This document shows positions 15,660 to 23,008 of a stretch of DNA of 23,008 bases, in pieces (positions within the stretch are counted from its first letter, which is position 1; each line of letters opens with the position of its first letter). A model generated the notes under the pieces. It was given only the letters and a program-made list of their open reading frames with translations. It did no database searches and was not told the origin of the DNA. The position numbers and the translations under genes are program-made. This stretch comes from Planctomycetia bacterium (GTDB lineage: Bacteria > Planctomycetota > Planctomycetia > Gemmatales > Gemmataceae), in NCBI GenBank assembly GCA_025356615.1, contig JANXSH010000625.1, positions 1 through 23,008 on the forward strand. Direction: 5' to 3'.

Positions 15660-17111
15660 CTATCGTAGCAGGTCGCGCTCGACGCGCTCGACGATTTCTC
15701 GCACCCGGACCCGGCGTTCGCCCAGCGACAGCTCTTCGTTGTCCTGGATCCACTTGCGGACCTTCTTTTCGGCGGCGACGACGGTGCTGTGGTTGCGCCC
15801 GCCGAAGTGGCCACCGACATCCGCGTAGGACGACGCCGTGTGCTTGCGGCAGAGGAACATCGCCACCATGCGCGGGTGACTGATCGCCCAGGCGCGGCCC
15901 TTGTCTTGCAGCGTGCCGGGGTTCAGGCGCAGCACCCCGCAGACCGCGCGATCGACATCCGCGAGGTGGACCACCCGGACGGCGTGACGCAGCAGTTCGC
16001 CGAGCGCCTCGCGCACCATCGGCACGTCGATGCGCCGCCCGGTGACTCGGCCGAAGTGGCGCACGCTCTGGAGGGAGCCTTCCAGTTCGCGGACGTTGCC
16101 GCGCAGCTGGGACGCGATGAACTTCAGCACGTCGTCCGGGATCGGCACGCCGTCCGCCGCGCCGGCCTTGGCGCGCAGGATCGCCAGGCGTGTGTCGCCG
16201 TCGGGCGGGGTCAGCCCCCAGACCGCCCCGCCGAGGAGACGGTCGGTCAACTCGGGGCTGAAGTCGTCCGCGAGTCTCGGGTGACAGTCGCACGTCAACA
16301 CCATCTGCCGGCCGTCGGCCAGGAGGGTGTCGAACGTGTGCAGGAATTCTTCCTGGGTCGCCTTCTTCGACGCGAGGAAGTGCAGGTCATCGACGAGCAG
16401 GACATCGACCTCGCGGAACTGCTTGCGGAAGGCCGCGATGCGGTCGTGCCGCATGGCCTGGACGAAGCGGTTGGTGAAGTCCTCCGTCGTGACGTACACG
16501 ACGCGCCAGTCGGGGTGCAGCTTGCGCGTCGAGCCGTAGATGCCCTCGAGGAGGTGCGTCTTGCCCGTGCCGACGGGGCCGTGCAGCACGAGCGGGTTGG
16601 CCGCCTCTCCGGGGGCTTCGACGACGCTCTGGGCCGAGGCGTGGGCGACGCGGTTGCACGGCCCGACGACGAACTCGTTGAGCCGGTGCCAGCGCCGCGC
16701 CTTGCGTTGCCCCGACTTGGTGGCGGGTTCCGCCTCCGGTTCAGGGGCAGCGGATTTCGCCTTGCGCGCCGCCGGCTTCTGGGTCGGCTCCGGCGCGGGG
16801 GTGGACGCGACGACCGGCGCGATCACGGCGGCCTGTTCGGCCCGCGCGGCCTGGAACAGCGTCGGGTCGATCACGAATCGCACGTCCATGGGCCGGCCGT
16901 GGACCTCGAGGGCCGCTTCCGCGACCGCTCCGGTGAACGTGCGCTGGAGCCACTCCTGGAAGTGCCGATTCGGCACGCCGACCACGAGGACATCGCCCTC
17001 GCAGCGGAAGTGCGCGTTGCGGTCGAACCATAACTGGTAGCGTGAGGCACCGATGCGCCGGGTGATGGCGTCGGGCATCGAGGCGACGGCATCGCGGGTA
17101 CGAATGGACAC
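15660..17111 (-). CDS. dnaA: DnaA-family chromosomal replication initiator
   Basis: A 483-residue AAA+ protein with all four DnaA domains. Domain I is at about 1-85 (the ITRRIGASRYQLWFD segment), then an Ala/Pro-rich linker (about 86-140). The ATPase domain has GPVGTGKT (178-185), LLVDDLHF (238-245), TCDCHP (273-278), an Arg-bearing LTDRLLGG (288-295) and NVRELEGSL (339-347). Domain IV has the DNA-binding signature DVGGHFGGRNHSTV (431-444). I chose the GTG at 17111 because GGAGG lies about 8 nt upstream; the ATG at 17156 lacks one. There is no dnaN or gyrB beside it and no TTATCCACA box was seen nearby, so it may be the main initiator at a rearranged locus or a paralogue. DUF420 and scpB follow on the same strand. 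Confidence 0.9.
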   Translation of the reverse strand: MSIRTRDAVASMPDAITRRIGASRYQLWFDRNAHFRCEGDVLVVGVPNRHFQEWLQRTFTGAVAEAALEVHGRPMDVRFVIDPTLFQAARAEQAAVIAPVVASTPAPEPTQKPAARKAKSAAPEPEAEPATKSGQRKARRWHRLNEFVVGPCNRVAHASAQSVVEAPGEAANPLVLHGPVGTGKTHLLEGIYGSTRKLHPDWRVVYVTTEDFTNRFVQAMRHDRIAAFRKQFREVDVLLVDDLHFLASKKATQEEFLHTFDTLLADGRQMVLTCDCHPRLADDFSPELTDRLLGGAVWGLTPPDGDTRLAILRAKAGAADGVPIPDDVLKFIASQLRGNVRELEGSLQSVRHFGRVTGRRIDVPMVREALGELLRHAVRVVHLADVDRAVCGVLRLNPGTLQDKGRAWAISHPRMVAMFLCRKHTASSYADVGGHFGGRNHSTVVAAEKKVRKWIQDNEELSLGERRVRVREIVERVERDLLR

Positions 17112-17427
17112 TTGCTCCCTCCAGACATCCGGTCCCGGCGCGGAGCGACGGGGCACCCCGGAGACGGTCCCGTGAGACGGCCTCGGGGAAAAGCGATTCA
17201 GGACGATATCTGGGCAGGAATCGAAGCCGGGGTCGAGGTGGGAAAGCCCGCCACCGGCAAGTTACTCGGGACTCTAGTATGGCCGCGCGAAGTGGTGGTG
17301 AGGTGCATTCGATAGCGAGATCGGGGGCGGGCGAGAAGACCAGGGATAGTAGGGGCGGCAAAGTCGGTTTTCGTGGCCCATGTTGGGGTAATCCGTCGGG
17401 CGGGTCGAGCGAAGTGAGGTCTTCGCT
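17112..17427. other. Intergenic region upstream of dnaA, no gene seen
   Basis: The 316 bp between the FAD gene and dnaA hold no convincing coding frame and no match to the DnaA box TTATCCACA by eye. The only clear structure is the hairpin at 17408-17427. A dnaA promoter must be here if the gene is not read through from the FAD operon, but I could not place one. Confidence 0.5.
17408..17427 (-). terminator. Hairpin directly after the FAD gene stop
   Basis: AGCGAAG (17408-17414) pairs perfectly with CTTCGCT (17421-17427), directly after the TGA of the FAD enzyme gene. There is no T-run, so it may work as a factor-dependent end or be a repeat fragment: it shares GAAGACCTCAC with the long inverted repeat near 2113-2252. 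Confidence 0.45.
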
Positions 17428-18861
17428 TCACCCATACGCATACAGATTCCGCTTCTTCGGATCGCACAGCCCCGTCGTGTTCCACGGCGCGATATCTGCG
17501 GCGACGCGCGCCCCGAACGCCGCGACCTCGGGCACTTCCGGCGCGGCCACTATTTGGTGGGCGCGAAAGACCGCCTCGCGGAACGCCGGGATGTGCGACG
17601 ACATGAACTCCTCGTCGGCCCCCGCGCCGCCTGCGCGACGGCGCTCCTCGGCGGCGATCGCGCCGGCGAAGTAGTACATCGAGAAGTGCGCCAGGAGGCC
17701 GAAGTTCCGCATCGCGCGATACGTCCCGTGGACGAGCCGGTCGAGGAACTCGATCTCGCGCTGGAGTGCCGCATCGTACTCACTGCCGTCGGCCCACCCC
17801 GAGCGAACCAGTCGCAGCAGCCGCTCGACCGTGCAGAGCGCGTGGGCGTTGCCCGTGCTGTAGAGCGCGTCGAGCGAATACGCCGCTGGCGCGAGCATGG
17901 CCCAATCCGGCCCGGCGGTCGTCTTGGCTCGACGCTGGATCCGGCCCGTCGTGACCCAAGGCAGAATGGGCCGGGCGTCGCGAAACTGTTCGACGAGGCC
18001 CGGATAGCGGGCGAGCGTCTCGTCCCAATTCGACGCCCCCGCGCGTCCCGCCTCGTAGAGTATGCCCGCGCTGGTGACGCCGTTCTCGAACCGGAGCTGC
18101 CACATCCAGCCCTCCTCGAGGACGTGATGCACCGCCGCGTCATCGCATCGGTAGGGATGCTCGTCGGGTCGCCCGCCGTGGAGTTCCAGCACCTCTTCCC
18201 AGCGCCGCAGGCCCGAGAAGTGGTTGAAGACGGTCCGCGTGTTCGTCCACATGCCATGCGGAGTACAGTCGATCCCCAACGCCTGGGCCAGTGCCCCCGC
18301 CGGGCCGGTCGCATCGACCAGGAACCGCGCCGTGATCTCGACCGGCTCTGCCTCGCGCAGCCCCGTCAATCGCCAGGGTCGAATCATCGGATCGATGTGC
18401 AGCGCGACGCGATCCAGATACACGACACCCGCCTCGATCGCCTTGCCGACGAGGAAATGGTCGAAATCCGCCCTCAGCCAGTGCGTGTCGGAGCGGGCAT
18501 CGTCGGGGCTGGCCTCGACGAGCAGCTCGCCCGCGTGGTCCGGCTCCGCGCGATAAGGCACGTCGGGAGTCTGCTTCACGAACGTGAAGCCGCGCTTCAG
18601 GCCGCACACGAGGTCGGGGTAAGCTTTCTTCCAGGTGCCGTACTCCGCCAACGGGGCGAGCCAATCGAGGCCGTACTCCCGCGCGATCTCCTCAAGGGAC
18701 AGGTTGCTCAGCGGCGTCGAGGACTCGCCAAGCGAGAAGCGCGGATGGCTGCCGCGCTCCAGCAGCACGACGCGCTTCCCCTGGAGGTGCAGCAACACGG
18801 CCGTCAGGCTGCCGGCGAACCCCGAGCCGAGGACCGCCACGTCGAACGTCTCGCGGATCAT
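17428..18861 (-). CDS. FAD-dependent oxidoreductase of the flavin halogenase-like family
   Basis: A 477-residue flavoenzyme that is last in a three-gene operon. The FAD-binding Rossmann motif GSGFAG is at 12-17, followed by VVLLERG (31-37), SLGESSTP (43-50), the second flavin motif DATGP (184-188), and LDALYSTGN near 330-338, which fits the flavin contact of this family. GWMWQL (251-256) resembles the WxWxIP motif of flavin-dependent halogenases, but its last Pro is replaced. I could not place the catalytic lysine with confidence, so it could be a halogenase, a monooxygenase or a dehydrogenase. The ATG at 18861 overlaps the radical SAM stop as ATGA, which argues for coupled translation and a shared product. 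The longer in-frame start at 19017 runs into the radical SAM gene and is rejected. A reduced flavin supply is not encoded nearby. Confidence 0.85.
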   Translation of the reverse strand: MIRETFDVAVLGSGFAGSLTAVLLHLQGKRVVLLERGSHPRFSLGESSTPLSNLSLEEIAREYGLDWLAPLAEYGTWKKAYPDLVCGLKRGFTFVKQTPDVPYRAEPDHAGELLVEASPDDARSDTHWLRADFDHFLVGKAIEAGVVYLDRVALHIDPMIRPWRLTGLREAEPVEITARFLVDATGPAGALAQALGIDCTPHGMWTNTRTVFNHFSGLRRWEEVLELHGGRPDEHPYRCDDAAVHHVLEEGWMWQLRFENGVTSAGILYEAGRAGASNWDETLARYPGLVEQFRDARPILPWVTTGRIQRRAKTTAGPDWAMLAPAAYSLDALYSTGNAHALCTVERLLRLVRSGWADGSEYDAALQREIEFLDRLVHGTYRAMRNFGLLAHFSMYYFAGAIAAEERRRAGGAGADEEFMSSHIPAFREAVFRAHQIVAAPEVPEVAAFGARVAADIAPWNTTGLCDPKKRNLYAYG

Positions 18862-19808
18862 GCCGACTCGCAGTCGCACTCGATGCGGGCTGAGACCACT
18901 TGCGAGAGATTCATCTGGCGCAATCGCTCGATGCGTGCCGGGCCGCAGGCGGGGCATTTCGCCAGCGTCTCGATGTCCCACAGGTCGGCGAAAACCCGCC
19001 CGCCACGGCCGAGGCATCGCGCCAGTGCTTCCTCGAGCGAACGGAGAGGCGGGTTATCGAAGAGTTTCGTACTCCGCAACTCCTCCATCGCGCCGTTGCC
19101 CCCGCGCGTCGGAATGAGCGTGCAACACTCGACGCCGACGCGGAATGCCCATTCGACACTGCGAACGGCCCACTCGACGCCCTCCGCCTCGTCGAGCAGC
19201 GGCGGGCGGACCAGGACGAACGCCCGCGCGGCGATGCCGTGGTCTGTGAGGAACCGCGCCGCACGCTCGAAATCCGCGAGCGTCATCCGCTTGTTGAGGC
19301 GCGGCAAGACTTCGGGGTGGATCGTCTCGAGGCCCATCGCCACGCCGAGGCTCCCTCGTAACGAATCGCGAAACTCCACACACCGCGCATCGACCAGGCG
19401 CGGGTGACACTCGACGAGGACCGACGCGAACCCGGCCATCAACTCGGCGATGCGCGGCAGGTCCGCCGCCGGGATCGCCTGGGCGTCGAAGAAGTTGCCG
19501 GCGTTGTAGAGCTTCCCGTGTCGCGCCTCGGGGAGCCGGGCCAGGGCGTACTCGATCTGCGCGGGCACCGCGCCGGGCGGCGTGCGGGTCGTCGTCGTGT
19601 ACTTCCACAGGTCGCACATGACGCAGCGAAACGGGCATTCTTTGCCCGCGAGCAGCATCGTCGCCACCGGATCGATGGTGCCGTCGGCCTGCCGTTCTTG
19701 CTCGACGAAGAAGCCGTGCGGCCGCCACGGATCGACCTCGGGCCGGGCCGGCCGACGGTCGAGAACCCAGGCGTCATCCCAGAGGGGCAGCTCACTCGTA
19801 GAGTGCAT
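18858..19808 (-). CDS. Radical SAM enzyme, archaeosine-synthase (RaSEA)/Elp3-like
   Basis: A 316-residue radical SAM protein that would bind a 4Fe-4S cluster through CPFRCVMC (Cys58, Cys62, Cys65; CX3CX2C) and use S-adenosylmethionine. Beyond that it matches the RaSEA-like group: GLETIHPEVLPRLNKRMT (159-176), FVLVRPPLLDEAEGVEWA (197-214), LIPTRGGNGAME (231-242) and GRVFADLWDIE (270-280). The C-terminus adds CPAC (285-288) and CDC (311-313), which may hold a second metal. Archaeal relatives act on a tRNA-bound lysine adduct; bacterial members in this context are not characterised to my knowledge. It starts 17 bp inside the asparagine-synthetase-like gene and its stop overlaps the FAD gene's start, so the three are clearly coupled. 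The ATG at 19808 is the only good start. Confidence 0.88.
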   Translation of the reverse strand: MHSTSELPLWDDAWVLDRRPARPEVDPWRPHGFFVEQERQADGTIDPVATMLLAGKECPFRCVMCDLWKYTTTTRTPPGAVPAQIEYALARLPEARHGKLYNAGNFFDAQAIPAADLPRIAELMAGFASVLVECHPRLVDARCVEFRDSLRGSLGVAMGLETIHPEVLPRLNKRMTLADFERAARFLTDHGIAARAFVLVRPPLLDEAEGVEWAVRSVEWAFRVGVECCTLIPTRGGNGAMEELRSTKLFDNPPLRSLEEALARCLGRGGRVFADLWDIETLAKCPACGPARIERLRQMNLSQVVSARIECDCESA

Positions 19809-21120
19809 GGAACGCCTGCCGGTAGGCCGACTCCTGCGCGGGGAACAGTTCCGCGAATCGCGCCTTCGACGCGGCCCCGTGCTGGAACCGCCGCTTGGGG
19901 AAGATCGGCATGTCGATGCCGGTGATCGCCTTGACGCCGGCGGCGACGATGTCGCCCTTCAGCCGGTACAGGTTCTCGTGGTCCCAGCCGGTCAACTCGA
20001 TGAACGGGATGGCCTCGGCGAGGCGGATGAGGCGGGGCAGCGCGTAGGGGCTGAACGCGGAGAAGCCGGCCATCGCCGCCGGGGCGTAGGTGCGGGCGTA
20101 GGCCCGACTCAGGCCGCCGGAGTAGGTCAGGGAGTGCTTGATGGCCCCGACGCCCCAGCCCTCCTGGTAGAGCATGGAGTTGTTCAGCACGCTGCGGATG
20201 GTCAACTCGGGGTTGTCCTCGATGGGGTAGTCCTTGAGGTTCTCGTCGCCGCCGTCGCCGTCCATGAGGTACTTCCACTCCGGGTAGCGCCGGCGGATGC
20301 CGTCGCCCAGCGCCAAGCCCATCGCCGCCGCCTGGATGTCGAGCGGCTTGTAGTCCTCGACGACGCGCACGGCGCGCCGCCAGTCGATCATGCTCCCCGT
20401 CACCTCGATCGGCTCGAGGAACAGCCCGAGGCCGAGCGAATCGAGGAACGACCGCGCCTGCGCGAGATCCTCGCCCGCGCCGTCTACCGAGAGCGTGAAC
20501 GCCTTGAGGCGCGACGGGTTCATCCCGAGGCGGAGCATCGTGTGGTAGGCGACGACGAAGATACTGCCCGAGTCGATGCCGCCGGAGAATCCGACGCCGA
20601 TCGGCCCCTCCTTCGCCTCCGTCGAGAGCCACTTGCCGACCTCGTCGGCCAGCGCGCCGATGTACGCCTCGCCGATGGCCCGCACGTCGGCGGGAAGTCC
20701 GCCGCGCGGCGGGTCGAAGAACCGCGTTAGCTTCGGGCTAGGATCGGGGCAGCCGACGAGGGCGACGTTCATGAGGTGGTGCGCGGGCACCATGCGCGTG
20801 TAGCTCGGGTGGAACTGGTCGGCCAGCCCCTGCGTGCGTAGCCACTGATGAATCGTGTCGATCCGGTCCGCCGCGACGAGGCACGGTCCCTCGGCCCGCT
20901 TCGCGATGAAGAACCGCAGGGGCCGACTGATCGACCGCGCGAGCAGGACGTTCACGCCGGAGGTGGCCATGAGCGCGAACTGCCCGTCGATCTCGCCGAC
21001 CGCCTTCGCATCACCCGAGGCGACCCGCGCGCGGGCCTCGTCGGGGGTCATGTTGTAGAGGACGTTGCGACCTGGGTCGGTGAGGTCGATGACGCGGTCG
21101 ATGGTGCGTAGGTGCTGCAT
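19792..21120 (-). CDS. Asparagine synthetase-like enzyme lacking the glutaminase cysteine
   Basis: A 442-residue protein with the two-part layout of AsnB. The N-terminal part (about 38-98) keeps remnants of the glutaminase fold (GEIDGQFAL, LLARSISRPLRF) but begins MQHLRT, with no Cys at position 2, so it should not use glutamine. The synthetase part has the PP-loop SGGIDSGS (179-186), the DGDGGDE motif (287-293) and PKRRFQHG near 408-415, so it can adenylate a carboxyl group. That combination is seen in lasso-peptide cyclases and beta-lactam synthetases, where an amine other than ammonia attacks. GAGGGA lies 6 nt before the ATG at 21120; an in-frame ATG at 21237 has a poor site. It heads the operon with a radical SAM and an FAD enzyme. 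No precursor-peptide gene was found upstream. Confidence 0.87.
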   Translation of the reverse strand: MQHLRTIDRVIDLTDPGRNVLYNMTPDEARARVASGDAKAVGEIDGQFALMATSGVNVLLARSISRPLRFFIAKRAEGPCLVAADRIDTIHQWLRTQGLADQFHPSYTRMVPAHHLMNVALVGCPDPSPKLTRFFDPPRGGLPADVRAIGEAYIGALADEVGKWLSTEAKEGPIGVGFSGGIDSGSIFVVAYHTMLRLGMNPSRLKAFTLSVDGAGEDLAQARSFLDSLGLGLFLEPIEVTGSMIDWRRAVRVVEDYKPLDIQAAAMGLALGDGIRRRYPEWKYLMDGDGGDENLKDYPIEDNPELTIRSVLNNSMLYQEGWGVGAIKHSLTYSGGLSRAYARTYAPAAMAGFSAFSPYALPRLIRLAEAIPFIELTGWDHENLYRLKGDIVAAGVKAITGIDMPIFPKRRFQHGAASKARFAELFPAQESAYRQAFHALYE

Positions 21121-21256
21121 GGGAGTTCCCTCGTCTCGGCGACATGCGGGGCCGTCTACTTCTTTGTACGAATCGCCGGGGTGGGCGGTTCGCTGACGAA
21201 CGCCGAAGACGCGGGGGAGGGACGAAGGTTGGTGCATTCTCCAGAGGGGTAAGACG

Positions 21257-21281
21257 CGATTCGTAACGGATGGTTACATCG
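21257..21281. promoter_or_regulatory. Inverted repeat upstream of the AANH-radical SAM-FAD operon
   Basis: GTAAC-GGATG-GTTAC (21263-21277) is a 5-bp palindrome, extended by CGAT (21257-21260) and ATCG (21278-21281) with a 2-nt offset. It lies about 140-160 bp before the operon's first start, in the gap after the sigma-54 regulator gene, where an operator would be expected. No clear -24/-12 or -35/-10 pair was seen beside it. Confidence 0.3.
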
Positions 21282-21284
21282 GAA

Positions 21285-21299
21285 GCCCTGGCCCAGGGC
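21285..21299 (-). terminator. Small hairpin after the sigma-54 regulator
   Basis: GCCCTG and CAGGGC form a 6-bp stem around GCC, about 55 bp beyond the stop of the regulator gene. No T-run follows, so it is a weak terminator candidate. Confidence 0.3.
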
Positions 21300-21352
21300 A
21301 CCCAAGCTCGAACCGCGTCGGACTCCGCTTTATCGTCACGCGGCTCCGCCGT

Positions 21353-22687
21353 TCACGCGCCGAGCCGTTTTCGCTTGCGGTACAGCGTGCTGGAGTCGAT
21401 GCCGAGTGCCTGCGCCGCCTCCTCGAGGGACAGGCTCGAGGCTAACACCCGACGGATGTGTTCGGCCTCCAACGCCTCGAGTGTCACCGACGCGCCCACC
21501 TCGATTCGGCCCATCGCGGGCGCTTGGCCGATCTGCGTCGGGAGGTGCGAAAGCCCTACCTCGTCGTCGGTGGTGAGGATGACGCCGCGTTCGATGGCGT
21601 TTCGCAGCTCCCGAAGGTTGCCGGGCCACGAATGGCGCACGAGAGCGGCCAGGCTCTCCGCCGTGAAGCGACGAACGTCCTTCCCCGTCTGGTGCGCGAA
21701 GAACCGCAACAGGTGTTCGGCGATCGTGGGCAGATCCCGCCGGCGCTCCCGCAGGGGGGGCAACGTCACCTCGATGACGTTGAGCCGATAGAGCAGATCC
21801 TCGCGGAACCGGCCGGCGGTCACGTCCGCCTCGAGGTTCCGGTTGGTCGCGGCCAGGATGCGAACGTCGCCCGTCCGCGTCTTCGTTTCCCCGACGCGCT
21901 CGTAGGTCTTCTCCTGCAAGAAGCGCAAGAGCTTGGGCTGGAGCGCGGGCGTCAAGTCGCCGATCTCATCGAGGAACAGCGTGCCCCCCTCGGCGGCGGC
22001 GACCTTCCCCTCGGTCGCCTCGACGGCCCCGGTGAACGCCCCGCGCGCGTGGCCGAACAAATCGCTCTCGAGCAACTCGGAGGACAGGCTGGGGCAATGG
22101 ACGGTCACGAACCGCCGCCCGGCCCGCCGACTGCGTGTGTGAATCGCGCGGGCCAACACTCCCTTGCCGGTCCCACTTTCACCCCGCAAGAGCACGCCCG
22201 CGTCGGTCGGGGCCACGCGGAAGGCCACGTCCAGCGCCGCCCGGACGTTCGGCTCCTCGGTGTGGAGGTCGGCCTCCGGGATCGCCCTACGCATCTGCTC
22301 GCGGAGGTCGATCACCTCCGTTCGCAACCCGCGCAACTGTTCCCACCGGTCGAGCAGCAGTCGCAGTTGGTCCGGCGTGAACGGCTTGGGCAAGTAGTCG
22401 AACGCCCCCCGTCGCATCGCCTCGACGGCGGTGTCGATCGCCACGAACGCGGTCATCACCACCACCCCGACGCCCGGTGCCGTTCGCAACAACTGCGGCA
22501 AGACATCGAGGCCGGCCTCTCGCCCCAGACGAAGGTCGAGGAAGATCAGGTCGTAGACTTCCTGCCCCAAGGCGGCGAGCGCGGCCTGGCCCGAGACGGC
22601 TTCCGTCACCCGGTGCTTCATGCTCTCCAGGGTGAGCCGCAGCGTCCGCCGCAGGCTCGTCTCGTCATCCACCACGAGCAAGTTCAA
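21353..22687 (-). CDS. NtrC-type sigma-54-dependent response regulator
   Basis: A 444-residue enhancer-binding activator. The receiver (about 1-120) has D7/D8, phosphoacceptor Asp51 (LIFLDLRLG), Thr79 and Lys101 (PKPF). The AAA+ domain has Walker A GESGTGKG (169-176), the sigma-54 contact loop GAFTGA (216-221), Walker B TLFLDEIGD (236-244) and the sensor region LRERRRDLP. A Fis-type helix-turn-helix ends the protein (EAAQALGIDSSTLYRKRKRL). So phosphorylation should switch on promoters read by sigma-54 RNA polymerase. I chose the TTG at 22687, with GGGAGG 6-7 nt upstream, because the receiver begins right after it; the ATG at 22801 adds 38 residues unlike any receiver start. No histidine kinase is in the window, and the downstream operon begins 230 bp after its stop, so it could be a target, but no -24/-12 site was found. 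Confidence 0.93.
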   Translation of the reverse strand: MNLLVVDDETSLRRTLRLTLESMKHRVTEAVSGQAALAALGQEVYDLIFLDLRLGREAGLDVLPQLLRTAPGVGVVVMTAFVAIDTAVEAMRRGAFDYLPKPFTPDQLRLLLDRWEQLRGLRTEVIDLREQMRRAIPEADLHTEEPNVRAALDVAFRVAPTDAGVLLRGESGTGKGVLARAIHTRSRRAGRRFVTVHCPSLSSELLESDLFGHARGAFTGAVEATEGKVAAAEGGTLFLDEIGDLTPALQPKLLRFLQEKTYERVGETKTRTGDVRILAATNRNLEADVTAGRFREDLLYRLNVIEVTLPPLRERRRDLPTIAEHLLRFFAHQTGKDVRRFTAESLAALVRHSWPGNLRELRNAIERGVILTTDDEVGLSHLPTQIGQAPAMGRIEVGASVTLEALEAEHIRRVLASSLSLEEAAQALGIDSSTLYRKRKRLGA

Positions 22688-23008
22688 TGGATCGCCTCCC
22701 TGAATCGGTTCGACTCCACGATACAGACTCGGCGAGACGAAGGCCGCCCCCCCAGCCCGATGCCGAGAACCGAACGAGTGCAGATACGGCTGTAAATGCA
22801 ATGAAAGACAGGAGTTACACTAGCATTCATCTCGAGGGAGCCATTTCTCCTTGCTAGATAATACCTTGTGACGACGACATAACGCAAACCATCTTGCCGC
22901 CCAAGGCCAGGACAACCAGCGTGCAGAGGAGTCGGATTCGGGGCATGTCGTGTCGCTATAGCGTACATCGCTTACGATCGAGCGACATCGGCCTCGTCTT
23001 CAGCTAAG
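22688..23008. other. Window-end region without a recognised gene
   Basis: The 321 bp upstream of the sigma-54 regulator hold no convincing coding frame. A TATTAT box on the minus strand (22863-22858) with a poor -35 could serve the regulator. Near the end, CGCTATAGCG (22954-22963) is a perfect 10-bp palindrome, and TGTCGCT (22951-22957) is repeated inverted as AGCGACA (22981-22987). Confidence 0.45.

Noticed and set aside
14863..16293. 476-codon minus-strand frame as one gene
   Set aside because: Only its end (from 15213) encodes the ScpB N-terminus; the rest overlaps dnaA and DUF420 out of frame.
15789..17033. 414-codon plus-strand frame
   Set aside because: It is antisense to dnaA, whose motifs are unmistakable.
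17112..17427. Replication origin next to dnaA
   Set aside because: No DnaA box or AT-rich unwinding region was seen by eye; gene context does not support it.
17554..19407. 617-codon plus-strand frame
   Set aside because: It is antisense to the FAD and radical SAM genes, which both have clear family motifs; the composition is that of a shadow.
21121..21352. Precursor-peptide gene for a RiPP-type cluster
   Set aside because: Both strands were read for short frames; the minus-strand ATGs here either stop at once, extend the AANH enzyme, or read out of frame without a leader-like sequence.
21121..21352. Sigma-54 (-24/-12) promoter for the downstream operon
   Set aside because: No GG-N10-GC pair with the flanking TGGCAC/TTGC consensus was found.

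Overview
This high-GC window most likely comes from a planctomycete, probably near the Gemmata group (inference from gene content; no marker gene proves it). The signs are two giant single-pass membrane proteins with caspase-like, EF-hand and vWA domains, a DnaA-family gene away from dnaN, GTG and TTG starts with good ribosome binding sites, and several long palindromic repeats between genes. No tRNA, rRNA, CRISPR array or transposase was seen.

Layout. 1-2253: ogt (DNA alkylation repair) followed by a secreted or anchored purple-acid-phosphatase-like phosphoesterase, both on the minus strand, flanked by a 7-bp tandem repeat and several hairpins. 2254-11613: two minus-strand genes of 1641 and 1472 codons, 15 bp apart. 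Each encodes a membrane-anchored caspase-fold domain that has lost its catalytic His and Cys but keeps a canonical EF-hand loop. The first also carries a vWA domain with its metal-site motif; the second ends in a carboxypeptidase-regulatory-like beta domain. 11614-11802: divergent control region. 11803-13373: plus-strand pair, a CheY-like receiver and an odd HisKA-receiver-coiled-coil protein without an ATPase domain, coupled by an ATGA overlap. 13548-14606: secreted beta-propeller lactonase-like protein.

14663-17111 (minus strand): a DnaA-family initiator, a DUF420 membrane protein and scpB; scpB is split by a single-base frameshift. A perfect CGAAC-N4-GTTCG palindrome resembling a LexA box lies between the DnaA gene and DUF420. 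17428-21120 (minus strand): a tightly overlapping three-gene operon of an asparagine-synthetase-like enzyme lacking the glutaminase Cys, a radical SAM enzyme of the archaeosine-synthase-like type, and a halogenase-like FAD enzyme. It looks like a compact biosynthetic or modification pathway of unknown product. 21353-22687: an NtrC-type sigma-54 response regulator without a kinase in view. 

The best candidates for undescribed biology are the pseudo-caspase/vWA pair with its divergent signalling pair, and the AANH-radical SAM-FAD operon. Both functional proposals are inferences.
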